In this document: positions 23,701 through 34,055 of the stretch, one piece after another | How the letters are laid out: each line of letters begins with the position of its first letter | How positions within the stretch are numbered: position 1 is the first letter of the stretch | NCBI GenBank assembly: GCA_000226015.1 | Contig: JH152662.1 | Span: 74,002 to 113,025, forward strand | Direction of reading: 5' to 3' | From: Mnemiopsis leidyi | Taxonomy: Eukaryota > Ctenophora > Tentaculata > Lobata > Bolinopsidae | DNA length: 39,024 nucleotides | Program-made: the position numbers and the translations under genes | The notes under the pieces: generated by a model | Databases searched by the model: none | Told to the model about the DNA's origin: nothing | What the model saw: the letters and a program-made list of their open reading frames with translations, nothing else

Positions 23701-26700
23701 ATTACGTATGTCAAATTTTCGTTGAAACACGAGGAGATTTGTCTTCTTTTAGAGATTGGCTTGTAGTTGAACCAGCACGCCACCTGGGCAACATCTGTCT
23801 GAAGGAGTCTGGTCAAGCGATCTTCTGACTTGCCGCAAGCGCCTAAAGACACGAATCTGTACAACTGAAATAGATACCGGTTACAATTTTAAATTAACGG
23901 CTGCGTTTTTATGAAGACCTGATTTAGAAGAGTTTGATAAGATATTGTAGAGAAGGTTGAAGCAAGTCTGTTTCCCTGGCCTCGCTAGGACTTATAACTC
24001 TGGCTGTTATCACGAGGTTTAAGAAGTTCTTGTGGTTATCAGTTGGTACTCATCGTTAGTGTTTCTCTTATTTCGGGTTTCATATGCTATGTTAGATCAC
24101 GTGCTATTCGAGCTACATGTGTTTGGCTTGTTAAGCTTTTAGTATAAGGCCGTGTAGAGGGAATAGACTTTCGCCACCCCGCCCTGAAAAATCAGGGGAA
24201 AAGGGACAATGTTGATTAAAGTTAGATATACAGAACACTAGTGAAGCCCGCACCCTGCTATAGAAGCTAGCCTCAGAGAACCCATCCACCTCCCGATCCA
24301 GCCAATTATCGTTACCAGTACACAGGAATGTCTTTACCAGTTTAGCCATCATATCCAGATCCATCACTTTGTCCTTTCGTGCAGCGTGTCTGGAAAATGT
24401 AGAACTAGAAGAGCTTACTAGATCATTGAGCAGCTTTGATAAAAAATAATTGGCTGGAGATAGAAACATAGTTTGGTAAATACACTTATAGTTTCCTTTA
24501 AGTAGTTATCTATTTAAATCTGGGAAAATAGAGTATACGCTACTGGCTTGACGAGATTTTACCTGCAGGGTAGACCAGGTAAAGTTATCAAGAAAAGTAT
24601 GGTCCACAACATGTGTGTCTCGATCATTAGTCTTACAATCGGCAAAAGTAAAAGAGAAAACAATTTTCTGGTCTCCATCATGATCCGGCCCTTATCGGCT
24701 AACAATCTGAGTCACTGCATGCTGTCATGCGTGTATCGATCTAACGACTTGACACAATATATTGTGTTCCAATATATTGTGTTCCTTCACGACTTGCTAT
24801 CCCGAAAATTATTGCAACCACCGCTCAAGAAAGCCAATTACTCGATACTCGATACGGCACTTAGTCGTACTGGTTGTTATGAGAAGAGTTTGTTTGATCT
24901 GAACTATATACAGTAAAACCTCTATTTACCGGGCCTTGCTGGGGAAAGGAAGAAGGCCCGGTAAATCGAGGGACACGGTAAATAGGGGTAAGGTACGGTA
25001 GATAGGGGTTTTGCTGTATTGAGAAATATCGGGGGAAAGGAAGAAGGCCAGGTAGGGACACGGTAAATAGAAGCACGGTAAATTGAGGCTTTACTATACT
25101 AGATTGGTTTAAGAACTTTTATTTTGACACTTATACTTCAAAAATCGGATCTTCTTATTACTGCTTCAAGTTTGTTCACAAATCTGGAACATCTCCAGCT
25201 GATACGGAGATAAAATGTCATTATTAAGGTACATTAATGAGGTACATTATTTCTACCAAATATCTCAGGTGCACAGTGCAGAAGAGTACAGTGCCATGGT
25301 CCGCGAGATAGACGGTAACGAGAAAGTGTCAGAGTGGATGGAGAGGAATAAAGTTACGGGAGGAGGGTGCTGTGACCCAGTGTCGCCCCTCCCTGAACTC
25401 GAACAAAGAGTTCTACAGCCGGATCTACTGGTCCAGGTAAATACTGCTGAGAGAACTGGTTATACAAATAGATTATGATATGGCAATCGATGAGTAAGAA
25501 ATAGAGGATAGATATTTATCTGACTGCGATTGAACCGTAACGTATCGACTAAACGCCGTTGCGTGATACAGAGAAGTCCTTACTTCATTCAAAAAATGTA
25601 ACTACCAGTATTGAAGAAGTAAGGTCATTAGGTATGATTTTTACGAGTACTTAGATCAATTTAAAATCACTGAAGATAAGGGAAGTCTGAATACTACATA
25701 TTTGATATTATTTTTAACTTTTTACTTTAATTGTGACAGAGAAGTTATGACGTGCTTTTATTGTGGCAGATGTAGTTATGCCGTACAGTTCACGTCAGCG
25801 TTAGCGTCCTAGATTCTTCGCTCACTACAGACGACTCTCACACAATATTACAAACGGTGTGTGAAACACACAGATTAAGTTCAATCTCTGCATGTTGAGA
25901 GTATAAGATTCTAGGTCCATTAGTAAGCTCTTATTGAGCATGAGTTAAGTTCCGCGCTTCTTTCTCGCTCGATTCACTGTTGTGGCATGTTTTCACAGCA
26001 GTTGACTGCAAAATCGGACTAAGTTGGGCGGCCCAACTTGGGCCTTGTTACTACTACTAGGTTCAATGGGATATGGGATTGTTATTAAAACACCGTTTAA
26101 GGCTTCTCAGGGTGTTTGTAATTCTAGTTTTTCGTCTTTGGATTGCAACCAGCTGCATTTACCAAGTCTTGAGCAATAGAAATGACAATCCGATTTTAAA
26201 TCAGATACGAAATGAGAATTGATATGAGCTGCGGCAAATGAAAATCACAATTGATAAAATCTGCATTAACGTTCTTCAATAGCCAACATCTAGCGTTTTT
26301 TCTCTAAGGACACACAAACTCAGGGCAGTTACATTCGTCATAGATCTGAAAGAAAAACTTTTGATTTCTGAAAAAGGTTTGATTGAACTCAATCTTACGA
26401 TCACGGTTAAGGAACTTTACAAATTTTCAACCACCTGCTTTTGAAAATTGTAAACCCTGTAAACTATCTACACTAGAAACTAACCAGCTTTGCGGTATCG
26501 GGACATTCCTCAGGTTTCTGAGGGATTGTACAAGGAATGTCCACACAACTATACGCGCCTTCGTCACCGCACGTGCAGATCATACACTTCCCTCGCCATT
26601 TCTCTCCTGGCGGACATTGTTTTGTTAAGTGTTGTTAGCTGTCAGTGGCTGGCTGTAATTCGAACAATTACGTTTCATAACTACTTATAATAATTCAATA

Positions 26701-29700
26701 TTTAGAATAACTTGCCAGAATATATAGGTTAAATTTCGCACCTTTTTTGCGCCAGACGTGGTTAAAGTCGTCCCAGCACCACCCTTCGTCTCCAACAGAA
26801 ATCTGTTGTTCCAGAGAGAACACAGCCAACAGTATAATGCTCAAAACAGCAACTCGAAACATTTTGTAAATTGTTGTGTTGGACTGGGAGTATGGCATTA
26901 AGTAGAGTCTTGCTCTCTTTGTCCTTCAATAATGGAATTAACATCTTAACTCTTAATCTCGAACAATTGGTTTTAAGCATTTGTTAAAGATATAAGCCTC
27001 GAGTATTGATTTATTTAGCGGTGTTAAGAATTTCTGATTAATTTGCCACAATTTTATTAATTACAGGGGATTGTTCTAGTTGAAAGTGAATGTATTTATT
27101 GTTAGAGCTCTACCGCGATAAACCATTTATCGTCTAGATATCTGCTATCGAATATCAGCAAGTCCTATAAACAATAACTGTTTCAGCTGAAGAAAGGGGA
27201 AGACAGCAGCAGCACACCCATGTACCTCTCCAGATCTGAATCCCTCTCATCCCAGCTTACCAGCTTTGACGCGCAACTCAGCGACTCTCTCATGAGGCGA
27301 GGTCTTATCTCCACTCCAGACGAACTGACCAGTCATTCAAGAACACCTGAGACGATCACAACGACAAACTCAGAGTCCCCCACTCGGCTGGACCGTCCTG
27401 CTGACAGCCCACGTGCTGAGAACACCACGTGTCAGTCGCGTGACAAGTGCGCGGCTGTCGGTGCACGTGTAAACTGTGACGTCACACCTCGTGACCAATT
27501 AAGTGCTGACGGACCGTACAGTCCTACAGACCTGGAACACGAAGTGGAAGCCGTGATAGGAGGGGTGGTGGGGGACTGTGAGATCCAGAGTGAAATAACA
27601 GAGCGGGTTGTACACAGGATGCAGACCAGTCAGAGTTTCCGACGTAGTGCTGTTAACGGTGGCGCTCATGTTCGCAGCTGCATCATCCAGATCGAGGTAA
27701 ATATGTTCAACCAGATTTTTCATGGAAACTTACTCGTAGAAAACTTGCAATCCATGTTGGTTTCTTGCAAGTTTTGAGATTATCGAAGGTATTTTTTCAC
27801 TAAGCTGGATCAAATATTCAAATCCATTTGTCAACTTTTACTAAACTATCACAGGCTCAATTTCAGTTTCCGGTAATTGCTCAGCTAAGTTGCATGATGT
27901 GTGAAGTGAGTGTGGAGAGTGACCCAGGAGCAACCACTCTTTCCCAATGTGTTCGTGCGAATTAAAGTGTGTCTGGATGAAACCGGTTTCACCTCCTAGA
28001 AAATTCGCGGCGGAGACTACCATATCTTCGTTATTTGCAAGTGCATGGGAAAACCGTGTGGGGTAGAAAAATCTCAGAAACACCAAATACCTGCATCTGC
28101 CAATAACTATTCTATCTTCAAAATTTAAAAGCACATGAATAGTTTTTATGTTACCTCTATAATATCTATGGTTACCTTCTTCAAGTTGTGCTCATGATCC
28201 AACTGGCCCAGTTAGACTAGAGTGTCATGAGATAACTGATTTACATTTCACAACAAAAATTACAATACTCTTAGGTACGGAACGAAGCAGAAAATTACAT
28301 GGAGCAAACCCGAGACAGAGTTAGAAGTGCAGGAAGTGCCGGAGCTGTCTCCAAACGGACTAAAAAGATAAAACAAACCCAGTCCTGGGCTGATTATAAC
28401 ACTGCTAACTGTATCGGTGAGTGAATTTCTGTGTTTTCTTTTCCTTCAAATTGTGATTCTCTTGATTCCTGGATCCGGAGCACCACCATCAACGGAGCTT
28501 GACACATACATCGGTTAAATACTAGGTGTGAAATTTCAAATTCTTGATGATAATGCCAGACTTCTTGGACGATGCTAGGCCTGGATTATGATATTTTTTA
28601 TTCGGGCATTACATCTGGAAATGAAATCTATTAGATTTGGACACGATTCCATTTTAGTGGACGAGGGAGAAGACTCGTCTCTGGTTGACGACGTGTTCCG
28701 ATAGCGGTAACCCTGTAGCATTGCTGTCTTACATTTTGTTCTGTGATTCAAGTCGCCTGACATACATTTTAGCACACTTTCACTGCGCGACTATTGTGCG
28801 CAAGTTATGATTGTACGCATACAAATTTCCTGCTTTCCTCAAACTTTTGAATCTGATTGTCTTCGTGAAGTTATCTCTATCGTTAAATTTCTTTGATTAT
28901 GGTTTGCGAATTTGTACGTGTTTCGTAGTGATGGGCCAGGAATTTACGTGCAACGTTGTTTATAAGTAGGCTACTAAGTGACAAGATAAACGAATTACTT
29001 TGAACTAAAGTTTCATGTTGACCAATCGTCAGCAAAGAAACTAGGCCACTATATATTCAGTTAACATATTAACTTTTCCTGATTTCTTTCGACCAAATAA
29101 ACAGTCTTAGCAGTTAGCCGGTTCTTTGTATTTAATTGGTAACGTATTATAGCGTTAGACACCTACATTTAGACACAATAGTTAGAATTATTCGTAACAA
29201 GCTGAAACACTTGAAGAGAAGCTTAGTGAATTACTGTTGTTTACAAAGAGTGGTGTGTTTCGTGATGACTTCTGATCCTTCTTGTTGAAGTTCTGAGAAT
29301 TGCTGCTGTACAGTTGATATGGCCCAACATTTAAGGACGTGCTTAATAAAGCCTGAATTCTTACCTTACTATTTAGCAATTCTTACCTTGATATTTTAGC
29401 TATTGTGAATCTTCTTAAGCCCAAATGTTAGCATTGTTAACAAGTATTCTCATCAAAATCATATTTTAATCGTACACTACAGGGCAGAATACAGGCAGTC
29501 TGAATAATATCAGTGATTTTTTACTGCCCTGGTGCCGCCAGATCTAAATAATTAGCGGACAGAAAAGTATGAGGTACACAAAATAAGTTGGCCACAGTTT
29601 TCTAACTCCCCTCACTCCTCCCTAGCTTGAACAAAATTAAAATTCCTCATCCCTAATTTTAGCCAGAAAAAATTAAAATTTTTCACAATGTAAGTAAGAG

Positions 29701-30105
29701 ACTTAATTGGCCGAAGTTATTACAAAAATAATCAATCACCTAAACTGGCAGTCCTTCTAACAAGACTACTCTCTCCTAGATACAAAGCAGACCCGGAAAC
29801 AGAAGAAAGACCACACAAAGTTCCGACAAGGCGGACAAAAGATCTGCGCCAGCATCAAGAAGATAATCGAGCGTCTGCTTTCCCCTCGCCCCGACAAGCA
29901 GTACATGAAGCAGAGTGCCCGAGAAGAGATAGCCCGACAAGCGGAGCGAGAGGGCAAAGTGTACGACAAGAAAAACAGGATGAGCATGCCTGAATATCTG
30001 ACAGAGGGAGCTGCTCTCCCAGTCGTCCCAAAGAGGCGATGTCTCAGTGGGGCTGACTTGGTCACTAATGATGTCATTGTTGATGCTGCCTCCGTGGAGT
30101 CTTGA
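14725..30105 (+). CDS. ssh: Slingshot protein phosphatase (cofilin phosphatase), 16 exons, complete
   Basis: Exons: 14725-14948, 18476-18561, 18671-18688, 19151-19245, 19995-20168, 20382-20539, 20652-20840, 21409-21568, 21797-21981, 22445-22577, 22775-22914, 23075-23213, 25269-25436, 27187-27696, 28275-28416, 29780-30105. All junctions are GT/AG and phase-consistent, giving 948 residues. Order: acidic N-terminus (1-75); SSH-N domain (about 76-312, with KKRYMVIMVGS and DGDGGIKIRSSQNNVQYIFK); DEK-C domain (about 315-368); dual-specificity phosphatase domain (about 369-515) with YLYLGNEWNASNL and the P-loop HCRMGVSRS (catalytic C464, R470). A Ser-rich tail and a basic C-terminus follow. Slingshot removes the inhibitory N-terminal phosphate from cofilin/ADF and so promotes actin turnover. 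The start is the first ATG after an in-frame stop at 14701. Two antisense genes lie in introns 12 and 13. Exons 1 and 13-16 are the least conserved. Confidence 0.93.
15821..15930. repeat. 21-bp minisatellite, five copies, in slingshot intron 1
   Basis: CGTGTATGTTGTACGTGTGTA repeats at 15821, 15842, 15863, 15884 and 15905 with almost no variation, then decays. It lies in the 3.5-kb first intron of slingshot. The rest of that intron (14949-18475) shows no recognisable gene. The minus-strand frame through the array only encodes a repeated HTRTHVQ peptide by virtue of the 21-bp period. Confidence 0.92.
18671..18688 (+). other. 18-nt microexon of slingshot
   Basis: ATTTCTCTAG|TTTTCCCTGTATATGGCA|GTAAGT has a good acceptor and a consensus donor. 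The preceding exon ends in phase 1 (GAA AAA A) and the next begins with GT CTG, so the microexon adds exactly six codons (IFPVYG) across the junctions without changing frame. It may be skipped or included in-frame. Included, it joins the conserved VESILTAK block to the rest of the SSH-N region. Confidence 0.75.
23271..24469 (-). CDS. Unrecognised gene nested antisense in slingshot intron 12
   Basis: Two phase-0 exons are proposed: 24469-24254 and 23864-23271, together 269 residues. The second exon is a 198-codon frame, which is unlikely by chance in AT-rich intron sequence, and starts at a strong acceptor (GTATCTATTTCAG). Its donor partner is AGCAGG|GTGCGG or, 33 nt earlier, GGGAG|GTGGAT, also in phase 0. 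The protein is cytosolic-looking, rich in Leu, Phe and Cys, and probably all-helical, with segments such as LVKTFLCTGNDNWLDRE, LYRFVSLGACGKSEDRLTRL and DICMYTDEDILLSLVHGPG. I do not recognise the family. The first ATG (24469) is followed by CTATCTCCAG, so that point may instead be an acceptor with further exons upstream. An unused acceptor-like CTGATTTTTCAG lies at about 24191. It is wholly inside slingshot intron 12. Confidence 0.55.
24911..25098. mobile_element. pogo/Tigger-like MITE with TA duplication, partly duplicated
   Basis: A 106-bp element at 24911-25016 begins CAGTAAAACCTCTATTTACC and ends with the inverse of CAGCAAAACCCCTATCTACC, flanked by TA on both sides. CAGTA...CCTC..TTTACCG termini and a TA target site are typical of the pogo/Tigger branch of Tc1/mariner. 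A second, incomplete right half follows (about 25029-25096), repeating GGGGAAAGGAAGAAGGCC and GGGACACGGTAAATAG and ending TTACTA before another TA. It has no transposase. It lies in slingshot intron 12, between the nested antisense gene and exon 13. Confidence 0.75.
26304..26862 (-). CDS. Secreted 10-cysteine VWC-like protein, nested antisense in slingshot intron 13
   Basis: Three exons: 26862-26742, 26606-26485, 26345-26304. Donors are AAAAAG|GTGCGA and AGCTG|GTTAGT; acceptors are GCCAG|GAGAGA and TTTTTCTTTCAG|ATCTA; phases match (1, then 0). The product is 94 residues. MFRVAVLSIILLAVFS is a signal peptide. The mature part has ten Cys in a von Willebrand factor C-type order: one early Cys (WCWDD), then GEKWRGKCMICTCGDEGAYS, C-VDIP-C, EEC, DEC, N-C and a final C before Pro-stop. 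The spacing also overlaps the pacifastin pattern, but the extra C-terminal Cys favour VWC. VWC modules bind extracellular ligands or matrix, and short single-domain VWC proteins are often secreted in tissue or immune contexts. The function here is unknown. All three exons lie in intron 13 (25437-27186). Confidence 0.78.
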
Positions 30106-30273
30106 TGACAGTAGACATTTCGTCACCATATTGATGACAACAGACTCGTCGTCACTGCAGGAACATGTGTGTTCTGATGTCCTGATGACTGTTCATTAAT
30201 GTTCGCTGATGTTTTGTACTGTGTCGATCGGGGCGACGGTTATAGTCTACCTTCAGTGTTGAAATTGATGGTT

Positions 30274-30279
30274 ATTAAA
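30274..30279 (+). terminator. Polyadenylation signal ATTAAA of slingshot
   Basis: ATTAAA lies about 170 nt after the slingshot stop codon (TGA at 30103-30105). No other coding exon follows on this strand. Confidence 0.55.
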
Positions 30280-32134
30280 GTACACTAAATTTATTTGCCC
30301 GCTATCAAGTGTGTGTCTCCATTCCCGTTTTCATTCTGTCTATCAGGTCACGTGCAGCCGCTGTTTCTACTTACTGGTTACTTGGATGTCCTTGTTTGGC
30401 ATCCGGGCTCCGGCTTTCTCTTAATGTTTTTACTGATTATGTTTCCCACTCGTTTTTGTTGTATATAATTAAATTCAAATATTATAATTGTTTTCAGGGT
30501 CTGGGCTTTATCTTGGTAGTACAGTATACATGTTCAATCTGTTTTTATAAAAGTCTAGATGGGTGTGATGTAATAAGGCCTCAGGATCCTGCTTTTCAAA
30601 CTTTCTTCTTACTAGTTTTGAAATAATTTGAATAGCATCTGATCTTGTGTGCTGTTTCACGTTTCCCGTGCAGGATGATATTGAGCAATTCTATTGTAAT
30701 AATTATCATTTTGTAAAAGTTCGAAATTTGGGCTAGAACCTTAAAATTTGGGCTAGAACGTTAAAGTTAAAATGCTAGATGGCAATAATGGTTTGTCAAT
30801 TATATACTCTCCAGGCCATGCCAAAGTTACATTAATCAATCTGATATTCCCAAAATTGAGGAACCCGTTCAATGCAGTAAATGTAACCCCTTTTCTCTAA
30901 AATTCCTGGGATAATTTCTTGTTCCGAGTTGTGTTTGTTTATTATTATATAATCGGTATAAATATTTTTGACGAAATTTTTAAAACTTTTTATTGGTGTT
31001 CAAATGTGGAATGTGAAATGGATACTAAGTCATTTTAAGAACGTTTAATTTTTGGCGTAACGGGACTTATAATTATATCCCTTAAAGGGAAAGGGGTTGG
31101 GAACTGAAGATTTCGCCTGAATATTGTGACGATTTTATAGGTTTCTTCAGAATTGATAATGGCAATATTTGATTTGAGTGGGGCTTATTTTGAATTCTTT
31201 GATTGATGATTTGGATACTGTGCTTTGGTAATTATTTGCTCATAATTTAATCAAACTTGTTATTGGTGGTGCTGTTACACAAAATAATTTGTTTTGTATT
31301 CGTATCATGACATAATCTGTTATCATACTTAACATTATTTAACGATTTGTATGCATGCAGGATATTGTTTCCCCAATGATTTTTACGGTTTGCTACATTA
31401 ACAAGGCGGATTTAAGAAAGAAATTAGTTTAACGATGTCTCCCAGAATTCAGTCTGATTTTCGATTATCGAAAGATGATCACAACAACAATTTCCAATAT
31501 TTTTTAAATAAATTTATTTACTAATACTATCATACTCTCTGTGTCAAATTTTGTTTCTTATACAATCCATGCTACTTTTGGTTACTTAGATAACTAAAGG
31601 GAGAATCTAGTATATTATCATTTTGTAATATCGCCGTAGTATGAAATATCCCAGATTCCAAATCTGAACTGTTATTTCTGTGTTTCAATTCTGTGTTATC
31701 GCTTTACGTTACACTATAAATATTGCCTTGTTTTTATTGTTTGCCACATATTTTACTGGTTACAAACAACTCCCAGTTAATTTTACCGACTTCGTAAAAC
31801 AATCTCTTCCAGTCCTATAGAAAAAAGTGCAGTGAAATGTTTACAGTTCCACCCAGTAAAGGAGCCTGTTAATGTTTAAATCTACTGTCCTTGTTGTCTT
31901 ACAGTCCCACCCAATAAAGGAGCCTGTTTCATGTTTAAATCTACTGTCCTTGTTGTCTTACAGTCCCACCCAATAAAGGAGCCTGTTTCATGTTTAAATC
32001 TACTGTCCTTGTTGTCTTACAGTCCCACCCAGTAAAGGAGTCTGTTTCATGTTTAAATCTACTGTCCTGGTTGTCTTACAGTCCCACCCAATAAAGGAGC
32101 CTGTTTCATGTTTAAATCTACTATACTGTCCTTG
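30280..32134. other. Intergenic between slingshot and GPCR 1
   Basis: No coding exon is supported. A short direct repeat (AAATTTGGGCTAGAACNTTA) occurs twice at about 30724-30765. The right end is filled by the 59-bp tandem array that reaches the stop codon of the minus-strand GPCR. Candidate minus-strand AATAAA signals for that receptor occur near 31733 and 31515. Confidence 0.4.
31841..32133. repeat. 59-bp tandem array, about five copies, in the 3' flank of GPCR 1
   Basis: The unit, which includes CCCACCCAATAAAGGAGCCT, GTTTCATGTTTAAATCTACT and GTCCTTGTTGTCTTACAGT, repeats with period 59 (GGAGCC or its variant at 31861, 31919, 31978, 32037 and 32096; the first step is 58). Copies differ by only a few bases, so the array is young. 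It ends immediately before the stop codon of the minus-strand receptor and so would form the start of its 3' UTR. Confidence 0.93.
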
Positions 32135-34055
32135 TTAGTTTTGTGCTCGTCGAAGCACCTTGGCCACGTCCATCTTGAGACAAACAAGAGCTCGACGTAA
32201 CGCGGTGTTGTTTAGCAAACAGAGGAGAGGGGACACCCAATAGATGGAGTGGGAAGTCCAAGTGCCGATCTCTGACAGGATGGACGTGTTGCCATGTGTC
32301 GCTGCTAGAGCAACTGTCCCTAACACGCTAGGTAGCCAGACCATAGCACTCCCCGTCGTCTCTTTTATGGCTGATTTAGCCGTGCTTACGTCCTGAGCCC
32401 GCTTCCTGGCCTTGCTGTCTTGGAAGGTACTTCGGTGGAACTCTTTCTTGCTCTTACTTATGTAAACCTGGGTAAAAGTGATGCTGAACGTATGTCGGAG
32501 GTAGTTAATTGCAGAGGCAGAAGTATAGTTGATTTGGTTACATGATAAGTTACGAACTAAGTAAACTTTAATTTTTGGAATTTTTAGACATCCATGACCT
32601 GACCGATATTCGCACCAACCTGCACTACTATTGAACACGCTACGAGACAAAGGACGACCAGCACATCCAGGATCAGAGAGAAAGCCACGTAGAACAAGAA
32701 GCCAGTATGCTGTCCCTGGGTCCAGTCCCTGGCGCACTGTTGTAGTCTCCGGTCCAGGTAGAAGCGATGTGAGGATACATCCTGGGCCGAACTTCCGGAC
32801 AAATGTACTGCCGTGAGGGGGATGGGGAGGAGCAGGGAGATAACTCCAGCTAGGATGAGGTAGATAAGTCCGTGTCCTGGATGGTAGGTGAACCGGTGTG
32901 ACATTGCCCACGCAGCCTGGAGGGAGGGGGTTCAGTTTTCTTTGGTCTTGTTAGTGTCACCTAATCTCGCAACGTAGTTGTGGTTAGTCAAGATTAGGAG
33001 GGGTTAGTTTGTAGTGATAACTAGTGATAACTAGTTAGTTTGACATTATTGAACTGTTGAACTTAGTTCACCATTTAACTCTTATTTCAAGCGCTAAGTT
33101 AAGGTGGTAATTCATGAATCAGTTGGGTACATTTGAAACAAACCTCCAAAGCAACGTTGCAGATGTTGGCTATGTAGGACACTACCACGTGACCCTGCAA
33201 CACTGGTATAGAGGAGCAGAGTGAGGGGTGTAGCTCCAGATCTAACAGACCAAACAGGGAGATTGTTATCGGCAAGGTGGAACATAGACCCTGGATCAGT
33301 CCCAGTACCGACATCAGCATGACGGGGATGCAGGACGGACATCTGGATATCTTTACCTGGGCAGGAAGACGGTGATGGTCAGACAGTTGTTTATCGTGAA
33401 ATTGCCTGCGGACCTCAGTCTTTGTTGCTTTGCAAACGTAGAGAGAGCCACGCAGCGCCAGGTAAATTGTGAAATTGTGGGATCATTGGATTATTCAGCG
33501 TCAACTTCAAGTTTATATTTTCTGGTTGAAATTTGATAGGAACACTAACAGTAACACTTTGAGGTGGTATAAGGTTTAAGTGCTGTGTGTATTGAAATAC
33601 CTTGGTGATGAGTAGAAAGAGGAGGTAGTATAAGTTTTAAGTGCTGTGTGTATTGAAATACCTTGGTGATGAGTAGAAAGAGGAGGTGGTATAAGGTTTA
33701 AGTGCTGTGTGTATTGGAATACCTTGGTGATGAGTAGAAAGAGGAGGTGGTATAAGGTTTAAGTGCTGTGTGTATTGGAATACCTTGGTGATGAGAAGAA
33801 AGAGGAGGTGGTATAAGGTTTAAGTGCTGTGTGTATTGGAATACCTTGGTGATGAGTAGAAAGAGGAGGTGGTATAAGGTTTAAGTGCTGTGTGTATTGA
33901 AATACCTTGGTGATGAGTAGAAAGAGGAGAAGGGAGTTGAGCAGTACAACCAGTATCGAACACAGCGTCATGTACGTCTCCAGCAAGTGTGTTTCTACAG
34001 CCGAATAGGTTACCGTGGTAACGAGCGATGTGCTCACATCAGTGACCGTCGACAT
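32135..34055 (-). CDS. Divergent rhodopsin-type GPCR 1, four exons, complete
   Basis: Exons: 34055-33906, 33356-33144, 32916-32599, 32467-32135, all phase 0, giving 337 residues. Donors: AAG|GTATTT, GAG|GTTTGT, CAG|GTCATG. Acceptors: CTGCCCAG, CCCTCCAG, TTTTACCCAG. Seven helices are visible: TM1 LCSILVVLLNSLLLFLLI with the usual Asn, TM2 VMLMSVLGLIQGLCSTL, TM3 GHVVVSYIANICNVALE, TM4 LIYLILAGVISLLLPIPL, TM5 FLFYVAFSLILDVLVVLCLV, TM6 MVWLPSVLGTVALAA, TM7 HSIYWVSPLLCLL. A Cys before TM3 and one in loop 2 could form the usual disulfide. The DRY position reads EAA, so the coupling Arg is missing, and NPxxY reads SPLLC. The ligand is unknown. The first 5' splice site lies in a 61-bp tandem array. 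Confidence 0.8.
33561..33928. repeat. 61-bp tandem array duplicating a GPCR 5' splice site six times
   Basis: Six copies of a 61-bp unit (minus strand: CTTTCTACTCATCACCAAG|G then TATTTCAATACACACAGCAC and TTAAACCTTATACCACCTCC). The copy nearest the gene start contains the real exon 1/intron 1 boundary at 33906. The other five place the same exon end and donor at 33845, 33784, 33723, 33662 and 33601, inside intron 1. Confidence 0.95.

Noticed and set aside
24565..24740. Minus-strand exon-like stretch ending CTGCAG|GTAAAA upstream of the nested unknown gene
   Set aside because: None of its open frames joins in phase to the open frame at the next acceptor, so it was not added to the gene model.
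24745..24790. Palindrome ACACAATATATTGTGT with a partial direct copy
   Set aside because: Short AT-rich palindrome of a kind common by chance; no associated element.
27841..28134. Minus-strand 97-codon frame in slingshot intron 14
   Set aside because: It is long enough to note beside the two other nested genes, but there is no signal peptide, motif or phase-matched partner exon.
29766..30129. Minus-strand frames of 103 and 117 codons
   Set aside because: They are the complement of the last slingshot exon, whose frame, acceptor and stop are well supported.
32631..32816. Plus-strand frame opposite GPCR 1
   Set aside because: Complement of a receptor exon that has seven-helix context and matching phases.
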